Part shown: positions 15,699 through 25,750 of the stretch, piece by piece
Numbering within the stretch: the stretch's first letter is position 1
Layout of the letters: each line of letters starts with the position of its first letter
Source of the DNA: Bacteroidales bacterium
GTDB taxonomy: Bacteria > Bacteroidota > Bacteroidia > Bacteroidales > WCHB1-69
DNA: 32,922 bases
NCBI GenBank assembly: GCA_017650305.1
Contig: JAGCFD010000013.1
Span: 1 to 32,922, forward strand
Direction: 5' to 3'
Position numbers and translations under genes: made by a program
Notes under the pieces: model-generated
What the model was told of the DNA's origin: nothing
Databases searched by the model: none
What the model saw: only the letters and a program-made list of their open reading frames with translations

Positions 15699-16598
15699 GT
15701 GCAATCACTTCACAAAGAAAGCAACAAAAAACTATTTGGCACATTATGCGGGATCGGGGCCGCCATCTGCTATGGTACCAACCCCTTGGGCGCCCGTCTG
15801 TACGAAGAGGGCATGACGCCGGGCAGCGTACTCTTCTGGCGGTTTGGCCTGGCCTGGGTCATCATCGCCGTGGTGATGCTGTTGCGCAAAGAGAAACTCA
15901 AGGTCTGCAAGTCTGAATTTGCCACCTTGAGCATGCTGGGATTGCTCTTCCTAGCCTCCTCGTTCACCCTCTACGCCAGCTTTCAGCTGATGGATGTGGG
16001 CGTGGCCTCCACCCTACTCTTCGTCTATCCGGTGCTCACCGCCGCCATCATGGCCATTTTCTTCAAGGAAAGGCTCACTTGGTCCACGGTCATCGCCATC
16101 GTGCTCTCCTTCCTCGGCGTTCTGCTGCTGTATTGGACCCCCGACGGTGGAAAGTTGTCGGCTGCCGGAGTGGTGCTCGTCTTGATTTCCGCCCTCACCT
16201 ACGCCCTGTACATCATCGTCATGAACCGCTCCCGCCTGGCGATGTCCTCCTTCAAGATCAACTTCTACGTGCTTATATACTGCACTTTAGGCAATATGTT
16301 ATTGTCTTTGTGTCTGGGTAACGGGTTGCAGATGCCCGCCCACGCCACCAGTTGGTTCTATGTGGGCTGGCTGGCTGTCGTCCCCGCCATCTTGGCCCTG
16401 GTGATGATGGTCTATGCGGCCAAGTACATCGGCTCCACGCCCACTGCCATCATGGGGGCCTTGGAGCCGCTCACCGCCGTCATGATCGGCATCTTTCTGT
16501 TCGGGGAGGTCTTCACGGCCCGTCTGGCTTTCGGTATCCTCTTGATATTCAGCTCCGTATTCCTCATCGCCATCTACAGCAACAAGAAGACAGCCTGA
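15699..16598 (+). CDS. EamA/DMT family transporter (ten membrane helices)
   Basis: A 299-residue inner-membrane protein made of two EamA repeats (~12-140 and ~152-292), each with about five hydrophobic segments. The opening GIGAAICYGTNPLGARLYEEG matches the first-helix motif of drug/metabolite transporters, and the second repeat ends with GSTPTAIMGALEPLTAV, the family PxxxxLEP motif. These carriers export or import small metabolites; the substrate cannot be predicted. Start: GTG at 15699, because no ATG precedes the first helix in frame and MQSLHKESNKKLFGT gives a normal short cytoplasmic N-terminus. It follows the DUF3298-like gene in an apparent operon and is convergent with the M16 peptidase. 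Confidence 0.88.
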   Translation: MQSLHKESNKKLFGTLCGIGAAICYGTNPLGARLYEEGMTPGSVLFWRFGLAWVIIAVVMLLRKEKLKVCKSEFATLSMLGLLFLASSFTLYASFQLMDVGVASTLLFVYPVLTAAIMAIFFKERLTWSTVIAIVLSFLGVLLLYWTPDGGKLSAAGVVLVLISALTYALYIIVMNRSRLAMSSFKINFYVLIYCTLGNMLLSLCLGNGLQMPAHATSWFYVGWLAVVPAILALVMMVYAAKYIGSTPTAIMGALEPLTAVMIGIFLFGEVFTARLAFGILLIFSSVFLIAIYSNKKTA

Positions 16599-16704
16599 AA
16601 CCCCATCCTAATCCGATGCAATTGCCCACACGACTCGGCAGCCAATCTCCAAGCTGTTAAATATCCTCATGTTGAGGAGTACGAGAAAGTCAGACAAGAA
16701 CCAT

Positions 16705-16743
16705 AAAAAAAGGAGTCAAGAAGCATCCGCTCCCTGACTCCTT
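16705..16743 (-). terminator. intrinsic terminator of the M16 peptidase gene
   Basis: AAGGAGTCA (16710-16718) and TGACTCCTT (16735-16743) form a 9-bp stem with a 16-base loop. On the minus strand the stem is followed by a run of T (plus-strand A-run 16705-16710). It lies 23 bp after the peptidase stop. Confidence 0.8.
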
Positions 16744-16765
16744 AGCGTTTATAATCACCTGACTA

Positions 16766-19675
16766 TTAGTAGCCAAAAATTTCTTCCAACGACAAAGTAG
16801 TCACCTTGCCATATTTCTCCAGGCCTTTGAGATCAACCTCTTTCTCGTTGCCAAGAACAACCACCACTCTCTTTTGGCCCTTAATGTAGCTCTTGTTAAA
16901 ATTCACCACATCATTGATGGTCAACTTTTGAATAGCATTGTAGTTTGCCTTGTCGGGAGAGGCCTTAAGACCCATCTCCTCGCAAGTGAGATAGCTGTTG
17001 ATAATGCTCATCTTGCGTGTGCGATTGGTTCGATATTGGGAGATGAGGGCTGTCTTGGCCAAATCGAAGTTCAAGTCAGAAACCGGCATATTGTCCAGCA
17101 GGTCATTGAAGGCCTCCATTGCATCAATCAGTTTGTCATTTTGCGTACCGATATGGGTCATATTGTAGTTATACTTGCCCTTCTCACTCGGTTCCACATA
17201 GTAGGCAGCAGCCGAATATGCCAAGGAGCGTTTCTCACGAATCTCCTGGAAAACGATAGAGTTCATGCTACCTCCGAAATACTCGTTGTACATTTCAATT
17301 TGGGGACTCATAGCCCAATTGGCGGGCACAGAGGTGCTCAACTGACGGCACAAAGACTGTTTTGCATCGTAGTGTGCGAAATAGACCTTGTTATCCTTGG
17401 TAGCCAAACGGTCATAGTCGGGACCCATCTTCACAGGTTTTTTAGCGGGATGCACACTATGCTTGTCAGCAACGACCTTTTGCAAATCACTGAGGCTCAT
17501 GTCGCCATAGTAAAGCACACGCTGAGGCTGGGAAGTCATCGTCTTGATCTGATTGATGACATCCTGAGCCTTAATCTTCTGCACCTCCTCATTGTTGACG
17601 AAATACTTGCGATTATTATCTTTACCATAGGAGACATAGCGGATCATATTCTGGAAAATCGTATTCTGACGGGATTTGGCATCCGCACGACTCTTCAGCA
17701 CATCGCGGATGGAATTCTGAACAGATTCTTCAGAAATTTTAGGATGGTTCAAGATATCTTCCACAATAGCCATGGCTTTCTCCATATTCTCGCTCAAGCC
17801 GGAGATTCTGACAGTGGCGTACTTGCTACCGAAGCCGATGCTATAGTCGCAAGCGAGATCATACATGGCACGATTAATCTGGCTGAGAGTGCGGTTCTCG
17901 CTCTCCAATTGATCGAGGAACGAGTTGGTAATACCGGCTTTCTTATCATAGAAAGAACCATAGTTGTAGCGATAAATCAACTGGAAGCGACCGTTGTCTG
18001 TATTTTTCACATAGAGGATCTCATTGCCATTGGCTTTACCTTTTTGCATATCCTTGTTGAAATCCACGAACATGGGCTCAATGGGGTTCACCTTCATATC
18101 TTTGACCTCTTTCAAGAAGGGGCTTTCCACATCACGGTTCATCACCACAGGGGTAATTTCAGGCTTGTCCACTTTCTGAACATTGCGCTGCTCGCCTTGA
18201 CGTTTATAGACAATCACGTAGTTATTTTTCTTGAAGATACGATTTGCGAAATCCACGATATCCTCCTTGGTCACCATGCTCATATTCTCGGTCTCATTGA
18301 CAACATCTTGCCAACTGCGATGAGCGAGATAAGCAAATGCCATTGCCATGGCACGATTGGAGTTGCTCTCCAGGCTGGTCATATCACCCAACTTCCGGTT
18401 ATTGATGGCAGCGGTAAGCAAGTCTGCATCCCAGTTTCCTGATTTCAAAATCTCAATTTGTTGCAGCAGAAGGTCTTTCAATTGTTCCAAAGTCTGTCCC
18501 TCTTTCGGTCTGCCGTAAAGACGGAAATATGCATAGTCGTTGAGGTCGTTCACTCCTGAGGAGGCTGACAGAGCCAGCTGTTTTTGGTTGATATTCTCAT
18601 CAATGATACCGCAGGATCCGTTCATCAGCACGGCATCCGTCATTTCAGCCAAGAGCACATCACGAGATCCGGTTCCGGCATCGATGCGGTAGCCAATCTG
18701 CACGTTTTCGGGCTCCAAACCATAGACTTCCACCACTTTCACCTCGCGGATAGGTTTCTCATGCACATAGGTGAAATCGGGGATGTATTTGGGTTGAATC
18801 TTACCAAAGTACTTATCAATCAATTTAATAACCTGATCAGGATCGAAGTCTCCCGACATGGCGATACAGTAATTGTTCGGCACATAGAAGGTATTAAAAT
18901 GCTTGTTAATGTTTGTCAGAGAGGGGTTCTTCAGATGCTCAATAGTACCAATGGTGGTCTGGGTACCATAGGGATGGTGCGGGAACAAAGCCTCATTGAG
19001 TTTCTCATAGGCGGTACGGGAGTCATTGGTCATATTCATGTTCTTCTCCTCATAAACGGCCTCCAACTCAGTGTGGAACAAACGGAAGACGGGGTTGGCG
19101 AATCGTTCACCCTCAATTTTCAACCAACGCTCGACCTCATTGCTTGGAATATCCTCCTGGTAAACAGTCATATCGTTTGATGTGAAGGCATTGGTACCTT
19201 GCGCACCGATCATCGACATCATCTTGTCGTATTCGTTAGGAATGGCATACTTGGAAGCTTCGTAAGAGACGGAGTCAATCTGATGATAGATGGCTTTACG
19301 CTTAGCAGGGTCGGTAGTGTGGTTATACACTTCGTAGAGACGTTCAATCTCCTTGAGTTGTACCGATTCTTTGGCCCAATCGAGAGTACCAAAGTGGTTG
19401 GTGCCCTTAAACATGAGGTGCTCCAGGTAATGGGAAAGGCCCGTTGATTCAGCGGGGTCATTTTTACTTCCCACACGCACAGCGATGTAGGTTTGGATAC
19501 GGGGCACGTCCTTGTTTACAGACATAAACACCTGCAGACCATTGTCCAAGGTATAATGAATGACGTTCATCGGGTCATTTTGATAGGTCTCTTTATGATA
19601 ATTTTGTGCCTGGGCACTGACGGCAAAGAGACAAGCCACCATCAGCAAGAGGCATCGTGCAAACATTTTTTTCAT
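16766..19675 (-). CDS. secreted M16 family zinc metallopeptidase (two-half insulinase type)
   Basis: A 969-residue pitrilysin-type protein with a signal peptide (MKKMFARCLLLMVACLFAVSAQAQ). The inverted zinc motif HYLEH is at 82-86 (His82, Glu85, His86) in the first domain. The third ligand is expected in the downstream ELEAVYEEKNM stretch about 75-80 residues later. A second M16 domain follows (from ~510), lacking HxxEH but ending in the conserved REKRSLAYSAAAYY substrate-binding segment (~850). Active and inactive halves on one chain form the clamshell of pitrilysin-type enzymes, which degrade peptides. The frame opens nine codons upstream, but the signal peptide starts at 19675. A terminator lies at 16705-16743; no clear -7 element is seen. 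Confidence 0.93.
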   Translation of the reverse strand: MKKMFARCLLLMVACLFAVSAQAQNYHKETYQNDPMNVIHYTLDNGLQVFMSVNKDVPRIQTYIAVRVGSKNDPAESTGLSHYLEHLMFKGTNHFGTLDWAKESVQLKEIERLYEVYNHTTDPAKRKAIYHQIDSVSYEASKYAIPNEYDKMMSMIGAQGTNAFTSNDMTVYQEDIPSNEVERWLKIEGERFANPVFRLFHTELEAVYEEKNMNMTNDSRTAYEKLNEALFPHHPYGTQTTIGTIEHLKNPSLTNINKHFNTFYVPNNYCIAMSGDFDPDQVIKLIDKYFGKIQPKYIPDFTYVHEKPIREVKVVEVYGLEPENVQIGYRIDAGTGSRDVLLAEMTDAVLMNGSCGIIDENINQKQLALSASSGVNDLNDYAYFRLYGRPKEGQTLEQLKDLLLQQIEILKSGNWDADLLTAAINNRKLGDMTSLESNSNRAMAMAFAYLAHRSWQDVVNETENMSMVTKEDIVDFANRIFKKNNYVIVYKRQGEQRNVQKVDKPEITPVVMNRDVESPFLKEVKDMKVNPIEPMFVDFNKDMQKGKANGNEILYVKNTDNGRFQLIYRYNYGSFYDKKAGITNSFLDQLESENRTLSQINRAMYDLACDYSIGFGSKYATVRISGLSENMEKAMAIVEDILNHPKISEESVQNSIRDVLKSRADAKSRQNTIFQNMIRYVSYGKDNNRKYFVNNEEVQKIKAQDVINQIKTMTSQPQRVLYYGDMSLSDLQKVVADKHSVHPAKKPVKMGPDYDRLATKDNKVYFAHYDAKQSLCRQLSTSVPANWAMSPQIEMYNEYFGGSMNSIVFQEIREKRSLAYSAAAYYVEPSEKGKYNYNMTHIGTQNDKLIDAMEAFNDLLDNMPVSDLNFDLAKTALISQYRTNRTRKMSIINSYLTCEEMGLKASPDKANYNAIQKLTINDVVNFNKSYIKGQKRVVVVLGNEKEVDLKGLEKYGKVTTLSLEEIFGY

Positions 19676-19719
19676 ATCGTTTGAATTAAAATGTGAAATC
19701 ATTATCTGTTCTAATTTTG

Positions 19720-19752
19720 AAAAAAAACAAGCCGCTTCTTAGAAAACGGCTT
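19720..19752 (-). terminator. terminator of the gyrA-TPR-TPR operon
   Basis: AAGCCG (19729-19734) and CGGCTT (19747-19752) form a stem followed on the minus strand by GTTTTTTTT. It starts 28 bp after the stop of the second TPR gene. The loop region may extend the stem with a few A-T pairs. Confidence 0.7.
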
Positions 19753-19780
19753 ATTTTTTAATCTCGACAATCGATGTCGA

Positions 19781-20992
19781 TTACTCTTGTCTGATGTGAG
19801 AATTAATCTTATCGTTCAGTTCTTGAGGAATCGGCTTCTGCAAGAGGGCTTTCAACTCGCGGAGACGCTTGTTGTTGTCCAGGTTGTCGGAATTCACTTC
19901 ATAAGCTTTCTCGCACCACTCGTGAGCATTTTCCTTCACTTGTTTGAATTCAGGGCTCAGGTTGATGGCATTAGCATCATTCCACAATTTCTGACTCTGA
20001 AGATCTTTCACCTTATCCATGTAGTCGTGCATCTCCTCATAGTAACGATATCCCATCTGGCTGAGGAAGAGGAAGTTTTTAGGATCTTTCTCCAGGGCGC
20101 TTCTCAGAACAGACTCTGCCTTATCATAAGCCTTGCAGTTGTTCAGATAGTTGGCGCAGATGGAAATCATGTTTTTATCATCTTCCGTTTGAGCAGACTT
20201 GGCATTGATGGAAGCAAGGATTTCATCGACGACAGCGATCAGGCGCTCATTATCATTAATCATAGAGAAATAGTTCAGACGTGCATCGGCGAAATCCATC
20301 TGTTGTTCAGGTTTGAATTCAGCAAGACCTTTTTCTATGATGTTCTTGCATTTTGCCGTGTCATTATTATCTCTATAGATATAATACAGCTCCGTGTAGG
20401 CGGCAGGTGAAGAGAATCCGTTAGCGATCGCTTTTTCCAACATGACTTTCTCATTGGCAGGATCTTTCATCGTCAGATAGCATACTGCAGCTTCATAATA
20501 TGCGAGTGCTGCATTACTAGATTCAGAACCCAATTCAAAGTTGTGGGCTGCCAATGTGAAATATTGGATAGCATTCTGATACTTTTTAGCCTGCATGGCC
20601 GCAACTCCCATGTCATAGATAGGAATAGCGAGTGCTCTTTGACCGAGATTTGCGCTCATCATACCAGCCTTAGGTTCCACCTTGGGATCCAGTTTCAAGG
20701 CCTGAAGAAAAGCATCGTTTGCCTCGATAGGAGCATTCGGGTAACGTGGAGTGTAATTAGCATCTGCTTCTTTCTTCTTCATATCGGATTCATACAGACG
20801 ATAATACACATTACCTTTCATCAGCCATACTTGGGCATTGTCAGGGTTACTCTTCATGCACTCCTCAAGGAACTTCTTAGCTTTGGGGGGTTGTCCGTTA
20901 CGAAGGCATTGCCATACGTCATCAAGGCATGATTGGCCAAACAAAGAGGTGCTCAATGCGATGCCAAGAACGATTAACATTAACTTTTTCAT
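19781..20992 (-). CDS. periplasmic tetratricopeptide-repeat protein (paralogue 1)
   Basis: A 403-residue exported protein with signal peptide MKKLMLIVLGIALSTSLFGQ, then helical repeats throughout. TPR-like pairs are visible at about 28-60 (AKKFLEECMKSNPDNAQVWLMKGNVYY), 90-115, 140-185 and 290-330 (AESVLRSALEKDPKNFLFLSQMGYRYYEE, in segments). It shares layout and the local motif YPNAPIEANDAFLQALKLDP with the upstream gene (HPDAPVEAYAAFQKSLELNP), so the two are tandem paralogues. The role is unknown; TPR arrays usually mediate protein-protein contacts. It is last in the gyrA transcript, 26 bp after paralogue 2 and before the terminator at 19720-19752. Confidence 0.85.
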   Translation of the reverse strand: MKKLMLIVLGIALSTSLFGQSCLDDVWQCLRNGQPPKAKKFLEECMKSNPDNAQVWLMKGNVYYRLYESDMKKKEADANYTPRYPNAPIEANDAFLQALKLDPKVEPKAGMMSANLGQRALAIPIYDMGVAAMQAKKYQNAIQYFTLAAHNFELGSESSNAALAYYEAAVCYLTMKDPANEKVMLEKAIANGFSSPAAYTELYYIYRDNNDTAKCKNIIEKGLAEFKPEQQMDFADARLNYFSMINDNERLIAVVDEILASINAKSAQTEDDKNMISICANYLNNCKAYDKAESVLRSALEKDPKNFLFLSQMGYRYYEEMHDYMDKVKDLQSQKLWNDANAINLSPEFKQVKENAHEWCEKAYEVNSDNLDNNKRLRELKALLQKPIPQELNDKINSHIRQE

Positions 20993-21018
20993 TGTCTAGT
21001 GATTTTAAAGGTTATTAT

Positions 21019-22206
21019 TTACTTTTTTTCTAGTGATTTTATGATCTTATCAATTTCTTCTGCCTTAGGCGATTGTTGTTGTACGTATATAGAACGCAGC
21101 GTGTTTAATAGACTCAAGTCTGTGGGGTTAAGTTTACGAGCCTGTTCAAATAAATCTGCAGACTGCTGGAGCATATTGTCCGAGACCTGTTTATAGTACG
21201 CTCTTTGAGCCGCGGCATTGTCATTCAACAACAAATCGTTGTAGTCATTGAAAGCCTTTTCGTGAAGATAATACTTACAAATAGCCAAGTTGTAGAGGAT
21301 GACAAAATTGTCAGGAGACTTCTGGTTGGCGTACTCAAGCAACGAAGAGGCAAGGTCATAGCGTTTCTCTTTGATCCGGAAATTGGCCATGTTAACGATG
21401 TCATCCACATTGGTCAGCTCGGAAGCAGAGACATTGTTCAGTGCCTGGTTGGCTTTTATTGAATCTCCAATCCAATACAGATAATCGACCTCTGCCAAAC
21501 GTATGCTAGACTCATTCGGCATCGTGTTTTTAGCCTTTTCAAGAACTGTTTCAACAGATTTACGATCATCCTGGGATTTATAGAGATCCATGAGACGAAC
21601 AAAAACATAGGGGTTTTGGGAACCATCATCCATAGCCTTACGATAATAGGCCGTGGCATTAGTTTGGTCTCCCATCATCTCCATCGTATAGGCATAGTAA
21701 TAGTAGATTTCGCCATTCATGGGATATTGGGGAGTCTCCATCTCGTATGACGCCATGCTCATGCCAAGGGTGTTTTTGGCTGCTTGATAGTCTTTTTCTA
21801 TCAATTGGTCCACGCCTCTGACGAGCAACAGTGGGTAGAGTTGTTTCATGGCAGCCTTGGCGGAGAACATATCCATGGCCTCGGCATTCGGATTCAGCTC
21901 TAATGATTTCTGAAAAGCGGCATAGGCTTCCACCGGAGCATCGGGATGTTGGATTATAAACGCAGCATCCTTTTGCTTTGCGCTATACTCCTCATTGGCA
22001 AGGAAATAACAAATATTTCCCTTATAGAGCCATGTCTGGGCCTTGGTGGACAATTTAGCGTCCTGGGCGCATAGATCTATCATCTCTTTAGCCTTGACAA
22101 AATTCTTATCATAAAAGAAGTTGTAGGCTTTTGTCAAAGAGGGTTTCTGCGCCGGGAGAAATTGGAGGCACAGCAACATACAGGCCAGAGAAAGAATCTT
22201 TTTCAT
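21019..22206 (-). CDS. periplasmic tetratricopeptide-repeat protein (paralogue 2)
   Basis: A 395-residue exported protein with signal peptide MKKILSLACMLLCLQFLPAQ and TPR-type helical repeats along its length (for example KTQ-WLYKGNICYFLANEE near 55-73, and AYAAFQKSLELNPNAEAMDM near 94-113). It is a paralogue of the following gene, which shares order, length and the PDAPVEA / PNAPIEA motif. It begins only 11 bp after the gyrA stop, so it is co-transcribed with gyrA, an unexpected link between a cytoplasmic topoisomerase and an exported repeat protein. No enzymatic motif is seen; function unknown. Confidence 0.85.
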   Translation of the reverse strand: MKKILSLACMLLCLQFLPAQKPSLTKAYNFFYDKNFVKAKEMIDLCAQDAKLSTKAQTWLYKGNICYFLANEEYSAKQKDAAFIIQHPDAPVEAYAAFQKSLELNPNAEAMDMFSAKAAMKQLYPLLLVRGVDQLIEKDYQAAKNTLGMSMASYEMETPQYPMNGEIYYYYAYTMEMMGDQTNATAYYRKAMDDGSQNPYVFVRLMDLYKSQDDRKSVETVLEKAKNTMPNESSIRLAEVDYLYWIGDSIKANQALNNVSASELTNVDDIVNMANFRIKEKRYDLASSLLEYANQKSPDNFVILYNLAICKYYLHEKAFNDYNDLLLNDNAAAQRAYYKQVSDNMLQQSADLFEQARKLNPTDLSLLNTLRSIYVQQQSPKAEEIDKIIKSLEKK

Positions 22207-22217
22207 GATAAACGGTT

Positions 22218-24776
22218 TTATTCTTCGTTAGACTCTGTCGGTTGAGTATCGTTGGCAGGTTCCTCAGTGGATTCAGTAGTGATATTTTCATTGTCAGCAT
22301 CAAACTCTTCATCTTCGTCTTCCTGACGAGGCACCACGCATACGGCAGCGATGACGTCGTTTTTGCGGAGATCTATCAGCTTCACACCTTGTGTATTACG
22401 GCCGAGGATTCGGAGAGAGTCCACATGGAGGCGGATTGCGAGGCCGGATCTGTTGATGATCATCAGGTCATCCTCGTCGGTCACATCCTTCATAGCGATA
22501 AGATTGCCTGTTTTCTCGGTAATCTTGATGGTGCTGACGCCCTTGCCGCCGCGGTGTGTGATACGGTAGTCTTCCAACAGGGAGCGTTTGCCGTAACCGT
22601 TCTGGGAGACGATGAGTACGGAGCTGTGCGGGTTGTCGATAGCGAGCACGCCAACGATCTTATCATTGTCATCGGCAAGGGTTATGCCCTTCACGCCGGA
22701 AGCGTTACGACCCATGGCACGCATCTCCTCATTTTCCCTGAAGCGAATGGCACGGCCCGAGTGGAGGGCCAGCATCATCTCGCTGTTACCATCTGTGAAG
22801 CGGGCGGCAATCAGCTTATCGCCCTCACGGACATTGATGGCAATGATACCTTTTTTACGCGGATGGGAATAGGCTTCGATGGAAGTTTTCTTAATAATAC
22901 CCTTCTCTGTACAAAGGAAGACAAAATGGTTATTGATGTAATCGGGATCTGTAACCGACTGCAAGTTAATGATAGAGGCGATTTTGTCGTCCTCTTCGAT
23001 TTGCAGGATATTCTGGATAGCGCGGCCCTTGGAGGTCTTCACGCCCTCAGGGATTTCAAACACGCGCAGCCAGAAGCATTTGCCTTTCTCGGTGAAGAAG
23101 AGCAGATAGTTATGGTTGGTAGCCATATAGAGGTGCTCAATAAAGTCCTCGTCACGGGAGCTGCCGCCACGGGAGCCCTTGCCGCCACGGTTCTGGACCT
23201 TATATTCAGCCAGCGGTGTTCTCTTGATGTATCCCAAGTGGGAGATGGTAATAACCACCTCTTCATTGGGGATGGTGTCTTCCACTTTGAATTCAGACGA
23301 TGAGTATTGGATGGGTGAACGACGGGGATCACCATAGCGGTGTTTGATATCCTGCAATTCATCCTTGATAATCTGCATACGAATACTTTCATTGGCAAGC
23401 ACATCCTTCAGATAGGCAATTCGTTTCAGCAGTTCATCATACTCGTTTTGCAGTTTCTCTCTCTCGAGACCGGTGAGTTGGCGGAGACGCATCTCAACGA
23501 TTGCCTTGGCTTGGAGTTCGGAGAAGTCCCATGTCTTCATGAGGCCTTCTTGAGCCTCTTGGACCGTACGGGACGCGCGGATGAGGGCAATGACCTCGTC
23601 GATGATATCCAAGGCTTTGAGGAAACCTTCCAGAAGATGGGCGCGGGCTTCGGCCTTTTTGAGGTCGAATTGGGCGCGACGAATGACAACCTGATGACGA
23701 TGCTTCACATATTCGGCGATCATATCCTTCAAGTTCAGCGTCATAGGACGGCCATTGACCAATGCCACGTTATTGACGCTGAAGGAGGACTGGAGGGCTG
23801 TCATCTGATATAGTTTGTTCAGGATCACTTCAGGCACGACCTCGCGTTTCAGGTCGTAGACAATACGGGTACCATTACGTTTGTTCGTAAGATTCTCGAT
23901 ATTGGTGATACCTGCAATCTTGTCATCCTTCACCAGCTCCACGGTATGTCTGATCATATCGGAGGGATTGACCATATACGGCAGGGAGGTGACGACGATA
24001 CGGTTTTTCAGCTTATCGACTTCGATTTCAGCATGACCACGCATAACGATACGTCCGCGGCCTGTCATGAAGGCCTCTTGCACGCCCTGATAGCCGTAGA
24101 TTTCGCATCCTGATGGAAAATCGGGTGCTTTGATGAAGTGCATCAGTTCCGGGATTGTAATATCGTTATTGTCAATGTAAGCGCAGATGCCATCGCACAC
24201 TTCGCTCAGGTTATGGGGAGCCATATTGGTGGCCATACCCACGGCGATACCGGAAGCACCATTCACCAGCAAGTTGGGGATTTTGGACGGGAGGACCGTC
24301 GGCTCCGGAATAGAATCGTCAAAGTTAAGGGTCATGTCGACGGTGTCCTTCTCAATATCGGCCACCATATCTTCGGCGGACTTGCGGAGGCGTGCCTCCG
24401 TATAACGCATAGCGGCAGGGCTATCGCCATCCACAGAACCGAAGTTACCCTGTCCATCCACAAAAGGATAGCGCAGCGACCAAGGCTGTGCCATACGGAC
24501 CATAGCGTCATAAACGGCGGTGTCACCGTGCGGGTGATACTTACCCAGCACCTCGCCCACGATTCTCGCAGACTTCTTGTAGGGCTGAGTGGATATAATG
24601 TTATTGTCCCACATAGCATAGATGATACGACGCTGAACGGGTTTCAAGCCATCACGGACATCCGGCAATGCGCGGGAGACGATCACGGACATCGAATAAT
24701 CGATGTAAGCCGTCTTCATCTGGTTTTCAATGTTTACTTGTACAATTTTCTCACCTAATTTTTCTTCCTCTGTCAT
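22218..24776 (-). CDS. gyrA: DNA gyrase subunit A
   Basis: An 852-residue type IIA topoisomerase subunit, normal length for GyrA. It breaks and rejoins the DNA gate strand, introducing negative supercoils with GyrB. Catalytic Tyr125 lies in [10 protein letters not shown]. The quinolone-resistance region reads [15 protein letters not shown]: Thr86 stands where E. coli has Ser83, and Asp90 matches Asp87. The GyrA box in the C-terminal beta-pinwheel is QNRGGKG (E. coli QRRGGKG), which favours GyrA over ParC. The protein ends in a very acidic tail ([13 protein letters not shown] and following). It heads an operon with two TPR genes, 11 bp downstream. The upstream 226 bp shows no perfect -7 element; TTATTTTG at 24846-24853 (minus) is the nearest. 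Confidence 0.96.
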   Translation of the reverse strand: MTEEEKLGEKIVQVNIENQMKTAYIDYSMSVIVSRALPDVRDGLKPVQRRIIYAMWDNNIISTQPYKKSARIVGEVLGKYHPHGDTAVYDAMVRMAQPWSLRYPFVDGQGNFGSVDGDSPAAMRYTEARLRKSAEDMVADIEKDTVDMTLNFDDSIPEPTVLPSKIPNLLVNGASGIAVGMATNMAPHNLSEVCDGICAYIDNNDITIPELMHFIKAPDFPSGCEIYGYQGVQEAFMTGRGRIVMRGHAEIEVDKLKNRIVVTSLPYMVNPSDMIRHTVELVKDDKIAGITNIENLTNKRNGTRIVYDLKREVVPEVILNKLYQMTALQSSFSVNNVALVNGRPMTLNLKDMIAEYVKHRHQVVIRRAQFDLKKAEARAHLLEGFLKALDIIDEVIALIRASRTVQEAQEGLMKTWDFSELQAKAIVEMRLRQLTGLEREKLQNEYDELLKRIAYLKDVLANESIRMQIIKDELQDIKHRYGDPRRSPIQYSSSEFKVEDTIPNEEVVITISHLGYIKRTPLAEYKVQNRGGKGSRGGSSRDEDFIEHLYMATNHNYLLFFTEKGKCFWLRVFEIPEGVKTSKGRAIQNILQIEEDDKIASIINLQSVTDPDYINNHFVFLCTEKGIIKKTSIEAYSHPRKKGIIAINVREGDKLIAARFTDGNSEMMLALHSGRAIRFRENEEMRAMGRNASGVKGITLADDNDKIVGVLAIDNPHSSVLIVSQNGYGKRSLLEDYRITHRGGKGVSTIKITEKTGNLIAMKDVTDEDDLMIINRSGLAIRLHVDSLRILGRNTQGVKLIDLRKNDVIAAVCVVPRQEDEDEEFDADNENITTESTEEPANDTQPTESNEE

Positions 24777-24965
24777 AATTTAAGCATTAATGGTTTTCGT
24801 AAGAAGTTGATTCACAATATTTTATACAACTCCATATCAAAAGACCAAAATAATATTTTTTTTAAGATTTTCAATACCTGAAGACCACTTTTTTCCGACA
24901 GAGTTATCAACAATGACACTTGCGAAAAAAATAGAATGAAGATGGGTGGAAATCAATATTTTGTG

Positions 24966-24973
24966 TATGTTTG
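24966..24973 (+). promoter_or_regulatory. -7 promoter element for the 224-aa conserved protein
   Basis: TATGTTTG followed by CAGCC, 29 bp upstream of the ATG at 25003. It is divergent from gyrA. Confidence 0.6.
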
Positions 24974-25002
24974 CAGCCTGTTTTTTTTAAAGAAAAGATA
25001 AA

Positions 25003-25677
25003 ATGGATGACAATCTATGCAACCTGCTCATCACTAAGGGGCAGTTGAAACAAGACATCTTTAATGTCACTTTGGAGACCATGAAAATGTTCAAGGAGTG
25101 TGCCAAAGGATTTGAGGAGTTTTACCGCGACAAGTACGCTGACGACCACAAGAACGTGTCAGTGTTATACAAGAACAAAAATCAGTACCAATTCCAGCTG
25201 CAGTTTGCAGGTGACGTGCTGATATTCATGATGCACAGCAACATTTTCGAGTTTTCCCGCGAACATGAAATCATGAAGTCCCCATACATCAAGGAGGACA
25301 AAACCCGTTCTTATTGCGGTATGATTCAGATTTTCAACTTCCTTCGTGATTCATTTGAGTATAATCGTATCAACGACTTAGGTTATATGATTGGCCGTAT
25401 TCTCATCAACAAGGAGGGGCACTATTATATTGAGGGCAAACGGGAACTGGCCAAGGTGCTGAACAACTTCAGCGTTAACGAGATCAACAAAGAGACTGTA
25501 ACGGAGATTTTGAAGTCTGCCATCATCTACACCATCAACTTCGATTTGCTGGTTCCAGACTACGAAAAAACCAAAATTATCACAGTGGATGACATGCTGG
25601 AAATAGAAGACCAGAATCGTATCCAAACTGGTAAACGTCTGGGATTCAGGTTCGAACAGGACAAAGACCTGGGTTAG
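25003..25677 (+). CDS. hypothetical protein, soluble, divergent from gyrA
   Basis: A 224-residue cytoplasmic protein with no signal peptide or membrane helix. I do not recognise a family with confidence. It opens with a helix (LETMKMFKECAKGFEEFYRDKY), then alternating strands (SVLYKNKNQYQFQLQFAG, DVLIFMMHSNIFEF), a DKTRSYCGMIQIFNFLRDSFEYNRIND central block and a charged C-terminus (ENQ-rich, ending FRFEQDKDLG). The alternating hydrophobic pattern and normal codon use indicate a real gene. It has its own promoter and lies 73 bp before tRNA-Glu. No catalytic motif is evident, and neighbours give no functional hint beyond the proximity of translation genes. Confidence 0.75.
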   Translation: MDDNLCNLLITKGQLKQDIFNVTLETMKMFKECAKGFEEFYRDKYADDHKNVSVLYKNKNQYQFQLQFAGDVLIFMMHSNIFEFSREHEIMKSPYIKEDKTRSYCGMIQIFNFLRDSFEYNRINDLGYMIGRILINKEGHYYIEGKRELAKVLNNFSVNEINKETVTEILKSAIIYTINFDLLVPDYEKTKIITVDDMLEIEDQNRIQTGKRLGFRFEQDKDLG

Positions 25678-25696
25678 AAAAAAATTGTGAACAGCA

Positions 25697-25727
25697 TTTG
25701 GTTGTATCAAAAAAAAGAGTATTTTTG
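25697..25727 (+). promoter_or_regulatory. promoter of tRNA-Glu (TTTG-N19-TATTTTTG)
   Basis: This is the clearest complete Bacteroidota promoter in the window: TTTG at 25697-25700 (-33), a 19-bp spacer, and TATTTTTG at 25720-25727 (-7). Transcription would start some 15-20 bp before the tRNA. Confidence 0.8.
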
Positions 25728-25750
25728 CCGCGTCAAATTCTGACACCCAT

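Noticed and set aside
16874..18442. A 522-codon open frame antisense to the M16 peptidase
   Set aside because: The composition is a low-information antisense translation (rich in H, I, L and V), with no start context or promoter. The opposite strand carries a clear M16 gene.
24777..25002. A replication origin or DnaA-box region next to gyrA (TTATCAACA at 24904-24912)
   Set aside because: A single degenerate 9-mer in 226 bp, with no dnaA or dnaN gene and no box cluster, is not enough to call an origin.
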